DNA of 64,000 nt. Source: Sphingomonas horti (lineage in GTDB: Bacteria > Pseudomonadota > Alphaproteobacteria > Sphingomonadales > Sphingomonadaceae). A program made the position numbers and the translations under genes. A model generated the notes under the pieces. It worked only from the letters and a program-made list of their open reading frames with translations, ran no database searches and was not told the DNA's origin. How positions within the stretch are numbered: the first letter of the stretch is position 1; the number at the start of each line of letters is the position of its first letter. Of this stretch, positions 42,915 through 51,139 are shown piece by piece. Where the stretch lies: the NCBI RefSeq assembly GCF_009753715.1, contig NZ_WQMS01000007.1:72001-136000 (forward strand). Reading direction: 5' to 3'.

Positions 42915-43448
42915 CTATTCTATGCGCGACGTGCGCAGCGTGAGGCCGAAGCCGAACGCGAACTCGACCAGCGCGACGGCGAATGGGACGCCTCCGAAAA
43001 CCGGCGCGACCAGGATATCGAACACGCCGATCGTCGTAATGATCGCAGCGAGCATCCAGTAAAGGCGATCCCCGTAGACGGTCTTGAACGCGGCATAGTG
43101 CGTCCCGACCGCAATGGCGGCCAGCGGAAAGACCAGCGCCGGCTTCAGCGGCAGCAGCAGCCAGGCGGCGAACAGGCCGCCGATCATCGCGATCGTGCTT
43201 TCCAGCGCGGTCATCCCAAGCGGGTTGGCCGCAGACTCCCGTTCGCGCCGGAAGATCATGCGCGACGCGAACGTGGACGCGGGGAAAATCAGCATCCCGC
43301 CCAGGAAAAGCACGGCGAAGCCGACGCCGGTACCGCGCCATTGCTGCGCAAAAGCCGCCGCCAGCCATATCGTGCCGGACACGAGCACGCCGGGCCCGCC
43401 GCCCACATATGCGCGCCGAATATCGCGCTGAGCTTCCGTAACGATCAT
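42915..43448 (-). CDS. Membrane protein, function unknown
   Basis: 177-residue protein with five to six predicted transmembrane helices (GVLVSGTIWLAAAFAQ, FAVLFLGGMLIFPASTF, WLLLPLKPALVFPLAAIAV). The opening MIVTEAQRDIRRAYVGGGPG resembles an uncharacterised family (DUF7010-like), but I cannot confirm that. Start 43448 is chosen since the ORF upstream would add a polar stretch in front of the first helix. Confidence 0.7.
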   Translation of the reverse strand: MIVTEAQRDIRRAYVGGGPGVLVSGTIWLAAAFAQQWRGTGVGFAVLFLGGMLIFPASTFASRMIFRRERESAANPLGMTALESTIAMIGGLFAAWLLLPLKPALVFPLAAIAVGTHYAAFKTVYGDRLYWMLAAIITTIGVFDILVAPVFGGVPFAVALVEFAFGFGLTLRTSRIE

Positions 43449-43512
43449 GATCCCCCCTGTGCCCAGACGGGTGTAAGGGCGGACCGAAGCCGCTGACAAG
43501 TAGTCGCGACAC

Positions 43513-44412
43513 TCAGCGCATGCGTGTGCGCCGGGTATCGGGAAATACTCGCATCAGGAACGCGTCGATCTCGGCCGTCGCGGTGTCGTTCGGCCGGCCG
43601 ATCTCGTCGTTCAGGCGGACATGGGTGGTGTTGCCGACCGGCAGCACCGTGGCTTCGCGCGCGCCGGCCGCGACCAGGGCGACCGAAAGCTGCTGGCTCT
43701 GCAGGCCGGCGAGCGGATTGTTGACGTCGTGCAGCATCAGCCAGGCCGGCGCATTGGGCGGCGCGGCGTGGTGCAATGGGGAGAGGGCCGCCTGGCGCTC
43801 GGCATCGTCGCCGAACGCCGGCTGGTAGAATTGCTTGACCGTCCCGGCGCCGCGGCCGGCCGCCATGATCGGGGGTATGTCGATCGCGGCCGGATCGAGC
43901 AGGATCACGGCTTTCACGGCATCGAACGGCACGCGGGCCGCCTCGAGCCATGCCGGGTCGGCGCCGAGCAGCGCGGCCAGATGCCCGCCCGAACTGTGGC
44001 CCAGCAGCACGACCCGGTCGGGATCGACGCCCTTCTGGTGCCGGAGCAGCGCAATACCGCGCGCGACGTCGGCAAGCTGCGCTTCCAGCGTCACCTCCGG
44101 CACGAAGCGATAGCCGAGCGTCGCATAGGCATAGCCGGCGCCGGTGAAATGATCGGGCTGCACGCCGGCCGATCCGGCCCTGGGCGTACCTGCGCTCCAG
44201 CCGCCACCATGCAGATAGACGATCAGCGGCGCGGTGCCGGCCTTTTTCCGCACGAACAGCTGCGCGACCTGGCGCGGCGCGGGCCCATAACGGAGGTCGC
44301 GCGAGACGACCGGGCCGGGGACGAGCACGTGCGGCCCGGCCTGCGCGACGACGCCCGGCGTCGCGGCGGCGAGCAGGCCGGCCGATACGATCATTGCCAG
44401 CATCGCCTTCAT
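43513..44412 (-). CDS. Exported alpha/beta hydrolase, esterase-like
   Basis: 299-residue Ser-nucleophile alpha/beta-hydrolase with a Sec signal peptide (LAMIVSAGLLAAATPGVVA). It has the HGGGW oxyanion motif near 69, the nucleophile elbow GHSSGG near 141 and the late His in NTTHVRLND. It belongs to the hormone-sensitive-lipase/carboxylesterase-like BD-FAE group. The substrate is unknown. It lies 55 bases after the cupredoxin gene on the same strand. Confidence 0.87.
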   Translation of the reverse strand: MKAMLAMIVSAGLLAAATPGVVAQAGPHVLVPGPVVSRDLRYGPAPRQVAQLFVRKKAGTAPLIVYLHGGGWSAGTPRAGSAGVQPDHFTGAGYAYATLGYRFVPEVTLEAQLADVARGIALLRHQKGVDPDRVVLLGHSSGGHLAALLGADPAWLEAARVPFDAVKAVILLDPAAIDIPPIMAAGRGAGTVKQFYQPAFGDDAERQAALSPLHHAAPPNAPAWLMLHDVNNPLAGLQSQQLSVALVAAGAREATVLPVGNTTHVRLNDEIGRPNDTATAEIDAFLMRVFPDTRRTRMR

Positions 44413-44467
44413 CCCCGCTCCACCGGGCAGAGACTAGGGGCGCGGGCTCAGGCCGGCAAGCGCGCCG

Positions 44468-44800
44468 CTATTTCGCGACCGCCAATTTCCCGGTCATGCC
44501 GGGATGATAGCGGCAGAAAAAGGCGATCATGCCCGCCTTGGTGAGCTTGGTCGTGCCACTGGCGCCGGGCTGGAGATCGACATTGAAGCTGCCGTCCCTG
44601 GCGGTAGCGGTGTGGCGGAACAGATCCTTGTTCACCCAGCGGATCGTGTCGCCGACATGCAGCCCGGCCGGAACCGGCCCGAACTTCAGCTTGTCCATGA
44701 CGACGACGTGCACCTTCGGCGCGGCGATCGCCGGAGAAGCGAGGGCAAGCGACAGCAGCAGCGCGGCGCTTGCGGCGAAAGCGGTCGGGTACCGTGCCAC
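44468..44800 (-). CDS. Small exported cupredoxin
   Basis: 110-residue blue-copper-type protein: signal peptide (FAASAALLLSLALASPAIA) then a single cupredoxin domain. Copper ligands read as a typical type 1 site: His in FRHTATA, and FFCRYHPGM supplying Cys, His and Met. It could carry electrons or bind copper in the periplasm. It is 13 bases after the DUF4142 gene, so the two form an operon divergent from an ECF sigma gene. Confidence 0.88.
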   Translation of the reverse strand: MARYPTAFAASAALLLSLALASPAIAAPKVHVVVMDKLKFGPVPAGLHVGDTIRWVNKDLFRHTATARDGSFNVDLQPGASGTTKLTKAGMIAFFCRYHPGMTGKLAVAK

Positions 44801-44813
44801 TTGCCCTGCCCCC

Positions 44814-45335
44814 TTACTTCAGCGCGCTCGCGAGATGCTCGGCGTGCATCTGGTGCTCGCCGAACAAGGTGCGGCCGGTCTGCAGCAGCGACTTGAGCTC
44901 TGCGTTATGCGCACCGGGGATCAGCGTCGAATCGAGCGCGCCGTTGACCGTCTTGTGGTAGGCGACCTCGTTCGCGGCATAGGCCTTGTCGAACGCGGCG
45001 CCGCTCATGGCGGCGAGCTTCTTGTGCTCGGCCGCGGCGGCGTCGGACAGCGACTTGCTGGTTGCATTGTCCTCGGGAGTCACGCCGAGCTTCTTCACCA
45101 GCGCCAGCGCCTTCTGGTTCACCGCCTCATGGTCGCGCACCATTTCCTGCGCGAACTCGCGGACCTTCGGGTTCTTCGACTTGGCCAGCGCCTGCTTGGC
45201 GGCGGCGATGTCGATATTGCCGGCCGTGTAGGCGATATGGGCGATCTGCGCGTCGTTGATGTCCGCCGCCTGGCTTGTGACGGCCCCGGCCGCCAGCAAC
45301 GCCGCCGCGCCGGCCCATGCGAATGCCTTGATCAT
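44814..45335 (-). CDS. DUF4142 domain-containing periplasmic protein
   Basis: 173-residue exported protein (signal FAWAGAAALLAAGAVTSQA) with a DUF4142 four-helix ferritin-like fold. The pattern DAQIAHIAYTAGNIDIAAAKQAL... and VREFAQEMVRDHEAVNQKAL, then the AYHKTVNGALDSTLIPGAHNAELK with several His, is typical. No metal site is proven. It is co-oriented with the cupredoxin gene and divergent from the sigma factor. Confidence 0.9.
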   Translation of the reverse strand: MIKAFAWAGAAALLAAGAVTSQAADINDAQIAHIAYTAGNIDIAAAKQALAKSKNPKVREFAQEMVRDHEAVNQKALALVKKLGVTPEDNATSKSLSDAAAAEHKKLAAMSGAAFDKAYAANEVAYHKTVNGALDSTLIPGAHNAELKSLLQTGRTLFGEHQMHAEHLASALK

Positions 45336-45515
45336 GATCGTGCTCCTCTGCTTTCCCCGAGCCCTTGTGGGCGGAGCGGCCCGTCCGCCGCCGGTCTTTG
45401 ATGCCGCGGCTGGTTTTCGGTTCCCGCAAGGACTCGACTCAGCTTAACATGTGTGGGGCAGCCGTGGGAACCGCGTCGCATCCGCGGCATCCAATCACGG
45501 CAAGGGGAAGCATGG

Positions 45516-46199
45516 ATGACGGCGCAGGCGAAGCTCGACTACGAAACACTGGACGATGCGGCGCTCGCGGAGCGGCTCGGCGCGCGCGATCCGGTCGCCG
45601 TGCGGCTGATCGCCCGGCGCAACAACCAGCGGCTGTTTCGCGCCGCCTGGGCGATCCTTCGCAACCGCGCGGAGGCCGAGGACGCGGTGCAGAGCGCCTA
45701 TCTGCGCGCTCTGGCCGGGGTCGGCGGGTTCGAAGGCCGGTCGTCATTGTCCACTTGGCTGACGCGGATCGTCATCAACGAGGCGCTGATGCGGGTGCGC
45801 GCGGCAAAGCGGCGCCAGGCCCGGCTGGACGGCGACTCGGTCGTACTGCTCGACGAATATCGGGAGAAGCTGATGCAGGGATCGACCAGCGCGCTGCCGC
45901 CCGACGCCGCCGTCGCGCGCCAGCAGGTGAGGCGGATGCTGGAGGATGCGATCGCGCGGCTGCCGGCGCCGTTCCGGCTGGTGTTCATGCTGCGCGAGGT
46001 GGAGGGCTTGAGCGTCGACGAAGCCGCGGACGCGCTCGGCATCGCACCTGCCACGGTCAAGACGCGTCACCTGCGCGCCCGCCGGCGGCTGCAGCACGAG
46101 CTGGCGCCGGAGCTGAGGACGGCGCTGGTCGGCACCTTCCCGTTCCTCGGCAGCGAATGCGAGACGCTGACCGAGCGCGTGATCCAGGCGATTCGCTGA
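45516..46199 (+). CDS. ECF-type RNA polymerase sigma factor
   Basis: 227-residue sigma-70 factor with regions 2 and 4 only. Region 2 (EAEDAVQSAYLRALAGVGGFEGRSSLSTWLTRIVINEAL) and region 4 (LPAPFRLVFMLREVEGLSVDEAADALGIAPATVKTRHLRARRRLQ) are clear. A C-terminal tail follows (SECETLTERVIQ), with two Cys near the region 4 end. No anti-sigma factor gene lies beside it. The divergent DUF4142/cupredoxin operon is the obvious target. AAGGGG precedes the ATG at 45516. Confidence 0.9.
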   Translation: MTAQAKLDYETLDDAALAERLGARDPVAVRLIARRNNQRLFRAAWAILRNRAEAEDAVQSAYLRALAGVGGFEGRSSLSTWLTRIVINEALMRVRAAKRRQARLDGDSVVLLDEYREKLMQGSTSALPPDAAVARQQVRRMLEDAIARLPAPFRLVFMLREVEGLSVDEAADALGIAPATVKTRHLRARRRLQHELAPELRTALVGTFPFLGSECETLTERVIQAIR

Positions 46200-46206
46200 A
46201 CAGCAA

Positions 46207-46238
46207 AAGACCGGCCGAATCGCGTCCGGCCGGCCTTT
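46207..46238. terminator. Bidirectional terminator between sigma gene and rpmB
   Basis: Stem AAGaCCGGCC / GGCCGGcCTT (one mismatch), 11-base loop, flanked by A-run and T-run on the two sides. It serves both converging genes. Confidence 0.65.
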
Positions 46239-46259
46239 GAATTGTTTGGGAACTGCCGC

Positions 46260-46544
46260 TTAGGCGGCCTGCTTCTTCGCGATCTCGCGCTTCAGCTTGC
46301 GGGCGGTTGGGCCGAGCTTGTCTTCGCTGGTCTTCAGCAGCCAATTGTCGAGGCCGCCGACATGCTCGACCGAGCGCAGGCCGTGCGTCGACACGCGCAG
46401 CTTCACGCTCTTGCCGAGCGAGTCGCTGATCAACGTCACGTTCTGCAGGTTCGGCAGGAACGTGCGCTTGGTCTTGTTGTTGGCGTGGGAAACATTGTGG
46501 CCCACCTGCCGGCCCTTGCCGGTCAGCTCGCAAATGCGCGACAT
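46260..46544 (-). CDS. rpmB: 50S ribosomal protein L28
   Basis: 94-residue L28 ([20 protein letters not shown]...), full length. The standard start with the ICELTGK motif is at 46544; the longer ORF upstream is rejected. The C-terminus [10 protein letters not shown] fits the alphaproteobacterial form. Confidence 0.96.
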   Translation of the reverse strand: MSRICELTGKGRQVGHNVSHANNKTKRTFLPNLQNVTLISDSLGKSVKLRVSTHGLRSVEHVGGLDNWLLKTSEDKLGPTARKLKREIAKKQAA

Positions 46545-46632
46545 CGCTTGTCTCTCAACTAAATCGGGTTGCCCGGAAAGGTGGCGCGCATAGCGGCTGG
46601 CAGCCGCCGCGTCAATGTCAGGCCGCGCCGAT

Positions 46633-46657
46633 GAAACCGTAACGGGTCCGGTTCGTT
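46633..46657 (+). promoter_or_regulatory. Candidate EcfG-type promoter
   Basis: GAAAC, 16 bases, CGTT (one mismatch to GGAAC-N16/17-CGTT). It lies 33 bases before the start of the small membrane gene at 46691. Confidence 0.5.
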
Positions 46658-46690
46658 CAGCCTGGCGAACAGGATCAAGGGAGAAACGGA

Positions 46691-46930
46691 ATGCGTGCAC
46701 TGCTGGCCATCATCGCGATCATCGTGCTGCTGCTGATCATCGGCGTGGCGACGGGGTTCCTCAACATCAACCAGACCAAGGAAGCCAGCCTCCCCAAGGT
46801 CGAGGTGAAGGGCGGCCAGGCTCCCGCGTTCGACGCCAATGTCGGCGCCGTCGATGTCGGCACCAAGAACGAGACGATCAAGGTTCCGACCGTGGACGTG
46901 AAGACGGCCAATGAGACCAGCAACCACTAA
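46691..46930 (+). CDS. Small single-span membrane protein
   Basis: 79-residue protein: N-terminal transmembrane helix ([20 protein letters not shown]) and a polar tail ([22 protein letters not shown]...) that is probably periplasmic. It lies downstream of an EcfG-like promoter. The 3' end overlaps the YqaE-like gene. Function unknown, but stress-linked expression is plausible. Confidence 0.75.
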   Translation: MRALLAIIAIIVLLLIIGVATGFLNINQTKEASLPKVEVKGGQAPAFDANVGAVDVGTKNETIKVPTVDVKTANETSNH

Positions 46931-47084
46931 ACTGGGCGCCGGGGTGGCGGCGGTGCTGCTGCCGCCCCTGGGCGTGTTCCTCGACCGGGGACTCGGCCGC
47001 GATTTCTGGATCGCGGCCGGCCTGACCTGCCTCGCTTGGGCACCCGGCGTCGCATTCGCGCTGTGGACGGTGCTGGCACGCTGA
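46911..47084 (+). CDS. YqaE/Pmp3-family membrane protein
   Basis: 57-residue proteolipid with the YqaE/Pmp3 pattern: first helix GAGVAAVLLPPLGVFLDRG and second WIAAGLTCLAWAPGVAFALW. The PPLGVFLxxG motif is diagnostic. The ATG (46911) lies inside the 3' end of the preceding small membrane gene, 20 bases overlapping, which implies translational coupling. Family members stabilise membrane potential under salt or cold stress. Confidence 0.85.
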   Translation: MRPATTKLGAGVAAVLLPPLGVFLDRGLGRDFWIAAGLTCLAWAPGVAFALWTVLAR

Positions 47085-47099
47085 CCTAAGCGCGGCCGC

Positions 47100-47552
47100 A
47101 TGGCCTTCCCGCTTCCCGACCCGATGCGCCACGCGCTTGCGCTTGCCGAGCGCGCGGCGGCGGAGGGCGAAGTTCCGGTCGGCGCGGTAATCGTCCGCGA
47201 CGGAGCGATATTGGGCGAAGGCGCGAATTCGCCGCGCCGGCTCAGCGATCCCACCGCCCATGCCGAAATGCTCGCGATTCGGGCGGCGGCCGAGCGGATC
47301 GGCGGCGACCGCCTCCAGGATTGCGAGCTTTGGGTGACGCTGGAGCCCTGCGCGATGTGCGCCGGCGCGATCGCGCTCGCCCGCATCGCCCGCGTCTATT
47401 ACGGCGCGCCCGACCCGAAAGGCGGTGGGGTCGAGCATGGCGCCCGCGTATTCGCGCAACCGACCTGCCACCATCGGCCGGAGGTCTATGCGGGGATCGG
47501 CGAAGCCGAGGCCGGGGCGCTGCTGCGGGAATTCTTTCAGGCTAGAAGGTAA
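47100..47552 (+). CDS. tadA: tRNA-specific adenosine deaminase
   Basis: 150-residue zinc deaminase that converts the wobble A34 of tRNA-Arg(ACG) to inosine. Zinc ligands and the catalytic Glu are in THAE-type [12 protein letters not shown], and PCAMCAGAI supplies the two Cys. The length and [10 protein letters not shown] are typical of TadA. It starts 15 bases after the YqaE-like gene stop. Confidence 0.92.
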   Translation: MAFPLPDPMRHALALAERAAAEGEVPVGAVIVRDGAILGEGANSPRRLSDPTAHAEMLAIRAAAERIGGDRLQDCELWVTLEPCAMCAGAIALARIARVYYGAPDPKGGGVEHGARVFAQPTCHHRPEVYAGIGEAEAGALLREFFQARR

Positions 47553-47562
47553 CCGTTTGCTT

Positions 47563-47600
47563 CGAGCGAAGTCGAGAAGCGTGTCTCGACTTCGCTCGAC
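47563..47600. repeat. Palindromic intergenic repeat (TCGAGCGAAGTCGAGA family)
   Basis: A perfect 16-bp inverted repeat (47563-47578 and 47585-47600) with a 6-base loop between tadA and the glutaryl-CoA dehydrogenase gene. Without a T-run it is more likely REP-like than an intrinsic terminator. Confidence 0.75.
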
Positions 47601-47635
47601 ACGAACGGGTAGAGGGGCTCCCAAGGAGTCAGATC

Positions 47636-48829
47636 ATGAACGCGCCACCGATTGCCGCCCTGCGCTGGGACGATCCGCTGTTGCTGGAAGACCAGCTGAC
47701 CGACGAGGAGCGGGCGATCCGCGACGTCGCCCACGATTACGCGCAGGACAGGCTGCTACCCCGCGTGATCGAGGCGTTCCGCGAGGAAAAGACCGATCGC
47801 GCGATCTTCGACGAGATGGGCGCGCTGGGGCTGCTCGGCGTCACCCTGCCGGAGGATTATGGCTGCGCGGGCGCGTCCTATGTCGCCTATGGCCTGGTCG
47901 CGCGCGAGGTCGAGCGCGTCGATTCGGGCTATCGATCGATGATGAGCGTCCAGTCGTCGCTCGTCATGTACCCGATCTATGCATACGGCTCGGAGGAGCA
48001 GCGGCGGAAATACCTGCCGAAGCTCGCGACCGGCGAATGGGTCGGCTGCTTCGGCCTGACCGAGCCTGACGCCGGCTCCGACCCCGGCGGCATGCGCACC
48101 CGCGCCGAGAAGATCGACGGCGGCTACCGCATCTCGGGCTCAAAGACCTGGATCTCGAACGCGCCGTTCGCTGACGTATTCGTGATCTGGGCCAAGTCCG
48201 ATGCGCATGGCGGCGGCATTCGCGGCTTCGTGATCGAAAAGGGCGCTAAGGGCCTCTCCGCGCCCAAGATCGGAGGCAAGCTTTCGCTCCGCGCGTCCGT
48301 CACGGGCATGGTGATGATGGACGGGGTTGAGGTCGGCGAGGACGCGCTGCTGCCTGAAGTACAGGGGCTGAAAGGTCCGTTCGGCTGCCTCAATCGCGCC
48401 CGCTACGGCATCAGCTGGGGCGCGATGGGCGCGGCCGAGGATTGCTGGCACCGCGCCCGCGCCTATACGCTTGATCGCAAGCAATTCGGCCGCCCGCTGG
48501 CCGCGACCCAGCTGGTCCAGAAGAAGCTCGCCGATATGCAGACCGAGATCGCGCTCGGCCTGCAGGCCTCGTTGCGCGTCGGCCGGCTGTTCGACGAAGG
48601 GCGCATGGCGCCGGAAATGGTCAGCCTGGTGAAGCGCAACAATTGCGGCAAGGCGCTGGAGATCGCCCGCACCGCCCGCGACATGCACGGCGGCAACGGC
48701 ATTTCCGAGGAATATCATGTGATGCGTCACCTGATGAACCTGGAGACGGTCAACACCTATGAAGGCGCGCACGACGTCCACGCGCTGATCCTGGGAAGAG
48801 CGCAGACGGGCCTGAATGCATTCTTTTAA
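47636..48829 (+). CDS. gcdH: Glutaryl-CoA dehydrogenase
   Basis: 397-residue acyl-CoA dehydrogenase of the GCDH type, oxidising and decarboxylating glutaryl-CoA to crotonyl-CoA. FAD- and substrate-binding motifs are [53 protein letters not shown]. The catalytic Glu is in [13 protein letters not shown]. The Arg that binds the distal carboxylate in GCDH (RSMMSVQSS region) is compatible. The CaiB-type CoA-transferase gene follows, which supports a glutarate/lysine-degradation unit. Confidence 0.9.
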   Translation: MNAPPIAALRWDDPLLLEDQLTDEERAIRDVAHDYAQDRLLPRVIEAFREEKTDRAIFDEMGALGLLGVTLPEDYGCAGASYVAYGLVAREVERVDSGYRSMMSVQSSLVMYPIYAYGSEEQRRKYLPKLATGEWVGCFGLTEPDAGSDPGGMRTRAEKIDGGYRISGSKTWISNAPFADVFVIWAKSDAHGGGIRGFVIEKGAKGLSAPKIGGKLSLRASVTGMVMMDGVEVGEDALLPEVQGLKGPFGCLNRARYGISWGAMGAAEDCWHRARAYTLDRKQFGRPLAATQLVQKKLADMQTEIALGLQASLRVGRLFDEGRMAPEMVSLVKRNNCGKALEIARTARDMHGGNGISEEYHVMRHLMNLETVNTYEGAHDVHALILGRAQTGLNAFF

Positions 48830-48835
48830 CCACTC

Positions 48836-48892
48836 GTGCTCCGGCGCAGACCGGAGCGGTGCGTCCAAGGCTCCGGCCTGCGCTGGGGCACA
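48836..48892. repeat. Palindromic intergenic repeat, CCGGAG family
   Basis: An imperfect inverted repeat (gtgctccggcgcagaccgg... / ...ggctccggcctgcgctggggcac) fills the gap between gcdH and the CoA-transferase gene. It is related to those at 38894 and 54930. Confidence 0.7.
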
Positions 48893-48898
48893 GGAACA

Positions 48899-50050
48899 AT
48901 GAAACCCCTCGCGAACCTCCGCGTGCTCGAACTCGCGCGCATCCTGGCCGGGCCCTGGGCGGGGCAGATGCTGGCCGACATGGGCGCGGACGTGATCAAG
49001 GTGGAGCGGCGCGGGCACGGCGACGACACCCGCGGCTGGGGTCCGCCGTTCGTCGAAGGCGCGGACGGGCAGAGCCTCGGCGCTGCCTATTATCACAGCT
49101 GCAACCGCGGCAAGCGCTCGATCACCGCCGATTTCGACGATCCGGCGGACATGGAGCGGGTGCGCACCCTCGCCCGCGATGCCGACATCGTGATCGAGAA
49201 TTTCAAGACCGGCGGGCTGAAGCGCTACGGCCTCGATTATGACAGCCTGAAGGCGCTCAACCCGCGGATCATCTATTGCTCGATCACCGGCTTCGGCCAG
49301 ACCGGGCCCTATGCCTTGCGCGCCGGCTACGACTATCTGATCCAGGCGATGGGCGGGCTGATGAGCATCACCGGCATCGACGAGCCGACGCGGGCCGGCG
49401 TCGCCGTCGCCGACCTGTTCACCGGCATCTATGCGGCGGGCGCGATCCTGGCGGCCGTGAACCGGCGGCACGAAACCAGCGAAGGCGCGTGGATCGACAT
49501 GGCGCTGCTCGACGTGCAGACCTCGGTGCTCGCCAACCAGGCGATGAACTATCTCGTCTCGGGCACGGCGCCGGGCCTGATGGGCAATGCGCATCCGAAC
49601 GTCGTGCCCTACCAGCCGTTCGAGACCAGCGACGGGCGCGCGATCGTCGCCGTCGGCAATGACGGCCAGTTCGCGCGCTTTGCCGCAATCCTGGGCGTGC
49701 CGGAGCTGGCGGACGATTCCGACTACAAGACCAACGCCGCGCGGATCGTGAACCGCGCGCGGCTGATCCCGATCCTGTCGGAACGCACGGCGAAGATGAC
49801 GCGCGCCGACTTGCTCGCCGCGCTGGAGCGCGAGGGCGTGCCGGGGGGGCCGATCAACGACATCGCCCAGGCGCTCGCCGATCCTCACGTGCAGGCGCGC
49901 GGCATGCGCGTGGAGCTGGACGCGCCGCATGTCGCGGGCGGCACGCTGCCGCAGGTGCGCAGCCCGATCGTGATCGACGGGGAGCCGATGGTCGCCGATC
50001 GCGCGCCGCCGCCGCTCGGCGCGGACGACGCGGATTGGGCGTGGCGTTGA
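48899..50050 (+). CDS. CaiB/BaiF family CoA-transferase (glutarate type likely)
   Basis: 383-residue family III CoA-transferase. Features are the KPLANLRVLELARILAGPWAGQMLADMGADVIKVE opening, the catalytic Asp region in EGAWIDMALLDVQ (Asp in the family position) and the ends GGPINDIAQAL. Family members transfer CoA between acids such as succinate and glutarate. The adjacent GCDH gene suggests succinyl-CoA:glutarate transfer, but that is inferred from context only. Start 48899 follows the repeat. Confidence 0.85.
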   Translation: MKPLANLRVLELARILAGPWAGQMLADMGADVIKVERRGHGDDTRGWGPPFVEGADGQSLGAAYYHSCNRGKRSITADFDDPADMERVRTLARDADIVIENFKTGGLKRYGLDYDSLKALNPRIIYCSITGFGQTGPYALRAGYDYLIQAMGGLMSITGIDEPTRAGVAVADLFTGIYAAGAILAAVNRRHETSEGAWIDMALLDVQTSVLANQAMNYLVSGTAPGLMGNAHPNVVPYQPFETSDGRAIVAVGNDGQFARFAAILGVPELADDSDYKTNAARIVNRARLIPILSERTAKMTRADLLAALEREGVPGGPINDIAQALADPHVQARGMRVELDAPHVAGGTLPQVRSPIVIDGEPMVADRAPPPLGADDADWAWR

Positions 50051-50054
50051 GGTC

Positions 50055-50127
50055 GTCATCCCGGGCTTGACCCGGGACCAACCTGCCTTCCAGCGAAAGG
50101 TCGGCCCCGGCTCAAGCCCGGTGTGAC
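50055..50127. repeat. Palindromic intergenic repeat (GTCATCCCGGGCTTGA family)
   Basis: Imperfect inverted repeat between the CoA-transferase and thioesterase genes: left arm gtcatcccgggcttgac, right arm tcaagcccggtgtgac. A related single arm lies at 58033. Confidence 0.7.
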
Positions 50128-50130
50128 GGC

Positions 50131-51018
50131 TCACCGCTTCCGCATCAGCCCTTCCTGCGCGACGCTCGCCACCAGCCGGCCGTCGCGAGTAAAGATCATG
50201 CCGCGATTGAAGCCGCGGCCGCGGCCGCTCCAGGGCGCGTCGGTCGAATAGAGCAGCCATTCGTCGACGCGGACATCGTCGTGGAACCAGAGCGCATGGT
50301 CGAGGCTGGCGGTCTGCACGCCCGGCTGGGTCCAGCTGAGCCCGTGGGGGCGCATCGTCGTGCCCAGCAGGTGCATGTCGCTGGCCCAGGCGAGCATCGC
50401 GCGGTGCATCGCGAGACCACCCGCAACCGGTGCCACTGCCTTGAACCAGACATGCTGGACCGGCTCGTACGGCTCCCCCTCCAGCGGCGACCAGGGGGAT
50501 GCGTGGCGGATCTCGAACGGGCGCGGCCGCACGAAGAATTCGCGGAACGCCTCGGGCACCTGGTCGGCGATCTTCAGCCGCTCCTCGGCCTCGCTCGGCA
50601 GGTCCTCGGGCCCGGGCACGTCGGGCATCGGGAACTGGTGCGCCAGGCCCTGCTCCAGCCGCTGGAACGACGCAGCCATGTTCAGGATCGGCTCGCCGCG
50701 CTGGAAGGCGACGGCGCGCCGGGTCGAGAAGCTGCCGCCATCATGGTCGCGATTGACGCGGTAGATGATCGGGATCTGCTCGTCGCCCGCGCGCATGAAA
50801 TAGGCGTGAAGCGAATGCGGCAGCCGGTCCGGATCGGCGGAGCGCGCCGCCGCCATCAGCGCCTGCGCGATCACTTGCCCGCCGAACACGCGGCCGCGAC
50901 CCTCGGGCTGGCGCGCGCCGCGATACAGGTCGCGGTCCAGTTCCTCGACCGTCAGCAGCGCCTCCAGTTGCGCGATCATGCCGGCGGGATCGGTGGCTCT
51001 CGGTTGGTTCTCTAGCAC
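50131..51018 (-). CDS. tesB: Acyl-CoA thioesterase II
   Basis: 295-residue double-hotdog thioesterase that hydrolyses acyl-CoA. Landmarks are the N-terminal RGARQPEGRGRVFGGQVIAQAL, middle HSLHAYFMRAGDEQIPIIY and the C-terminal LDHALWFHDDVRVDEW with the catalytic Asp, then QEGLMRKR. Length is normal. It converges on the CoA-transferase gene. Confidence 0.93.
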   Translation of the reverse strand: MLENQPRATDPAGMIAQLEALLTVEELDRDLYRGARQPEGRGRVFGGQVIAQALMAAARSADPDRLPHSLHAYFMRAGDEQIPIIYRVNRDHDGGSFSTRRAVAFQRGEPILNMAASFQRLEQGLAHQFPMPDVPGPEDLPSEAEERLKIADQVPEAFREFFVRPRPFEIRHASPWSPLEGEPYEPVQHVWFKAVAPVAGGLAMHRAMLAWASDMHLLGTTMRPHGLSWTQPGVQTASLDHALWFHDDVRVDEWLLYSTDAPWSGRGRGFNRGMIFTRDGRLVASVAQEGLMRKR

Positions 51019-51026
51019 CTGAAACT

Positions 51027-51118
51027 CCGTTCGGGCTGAGCTTGTCCAAGCCCTCCCCTGTTCCTGACCGCAGCCGTTAGAAAGAATGGAAGGCCTTCGA
51101 CAAGCTCAGGCCGAACGG
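51027..51118. repeat. Palindromic intergenic repeat (GGGCTGAGCTTGTC family)
   Basis: Two facing arms (ccgttcgggctgagcttgtc and gacaagctcaggccgaacgg) enclose about 50 bases. A second copy lies at 58873. The element is typical of dispersed sphingomonad repeats. Confidence 0.75.
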
Positions 51119-51139
51119 AGCGGGTGAGCCCATCAGAGC

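Noticed and set aside
45336-45515. EcfG-type promoters in the DUF4142/sigma divergent region
   Set aside because: GGAAC occurs on both strands but no CGTT lies at the right spacing of 16-17 bases.
48140-50260. 706-codon minus-strand open frame
   Set aside because: Shadow of gcdH and the CoA-transferase gene, and it runs through a palindromic repeat.
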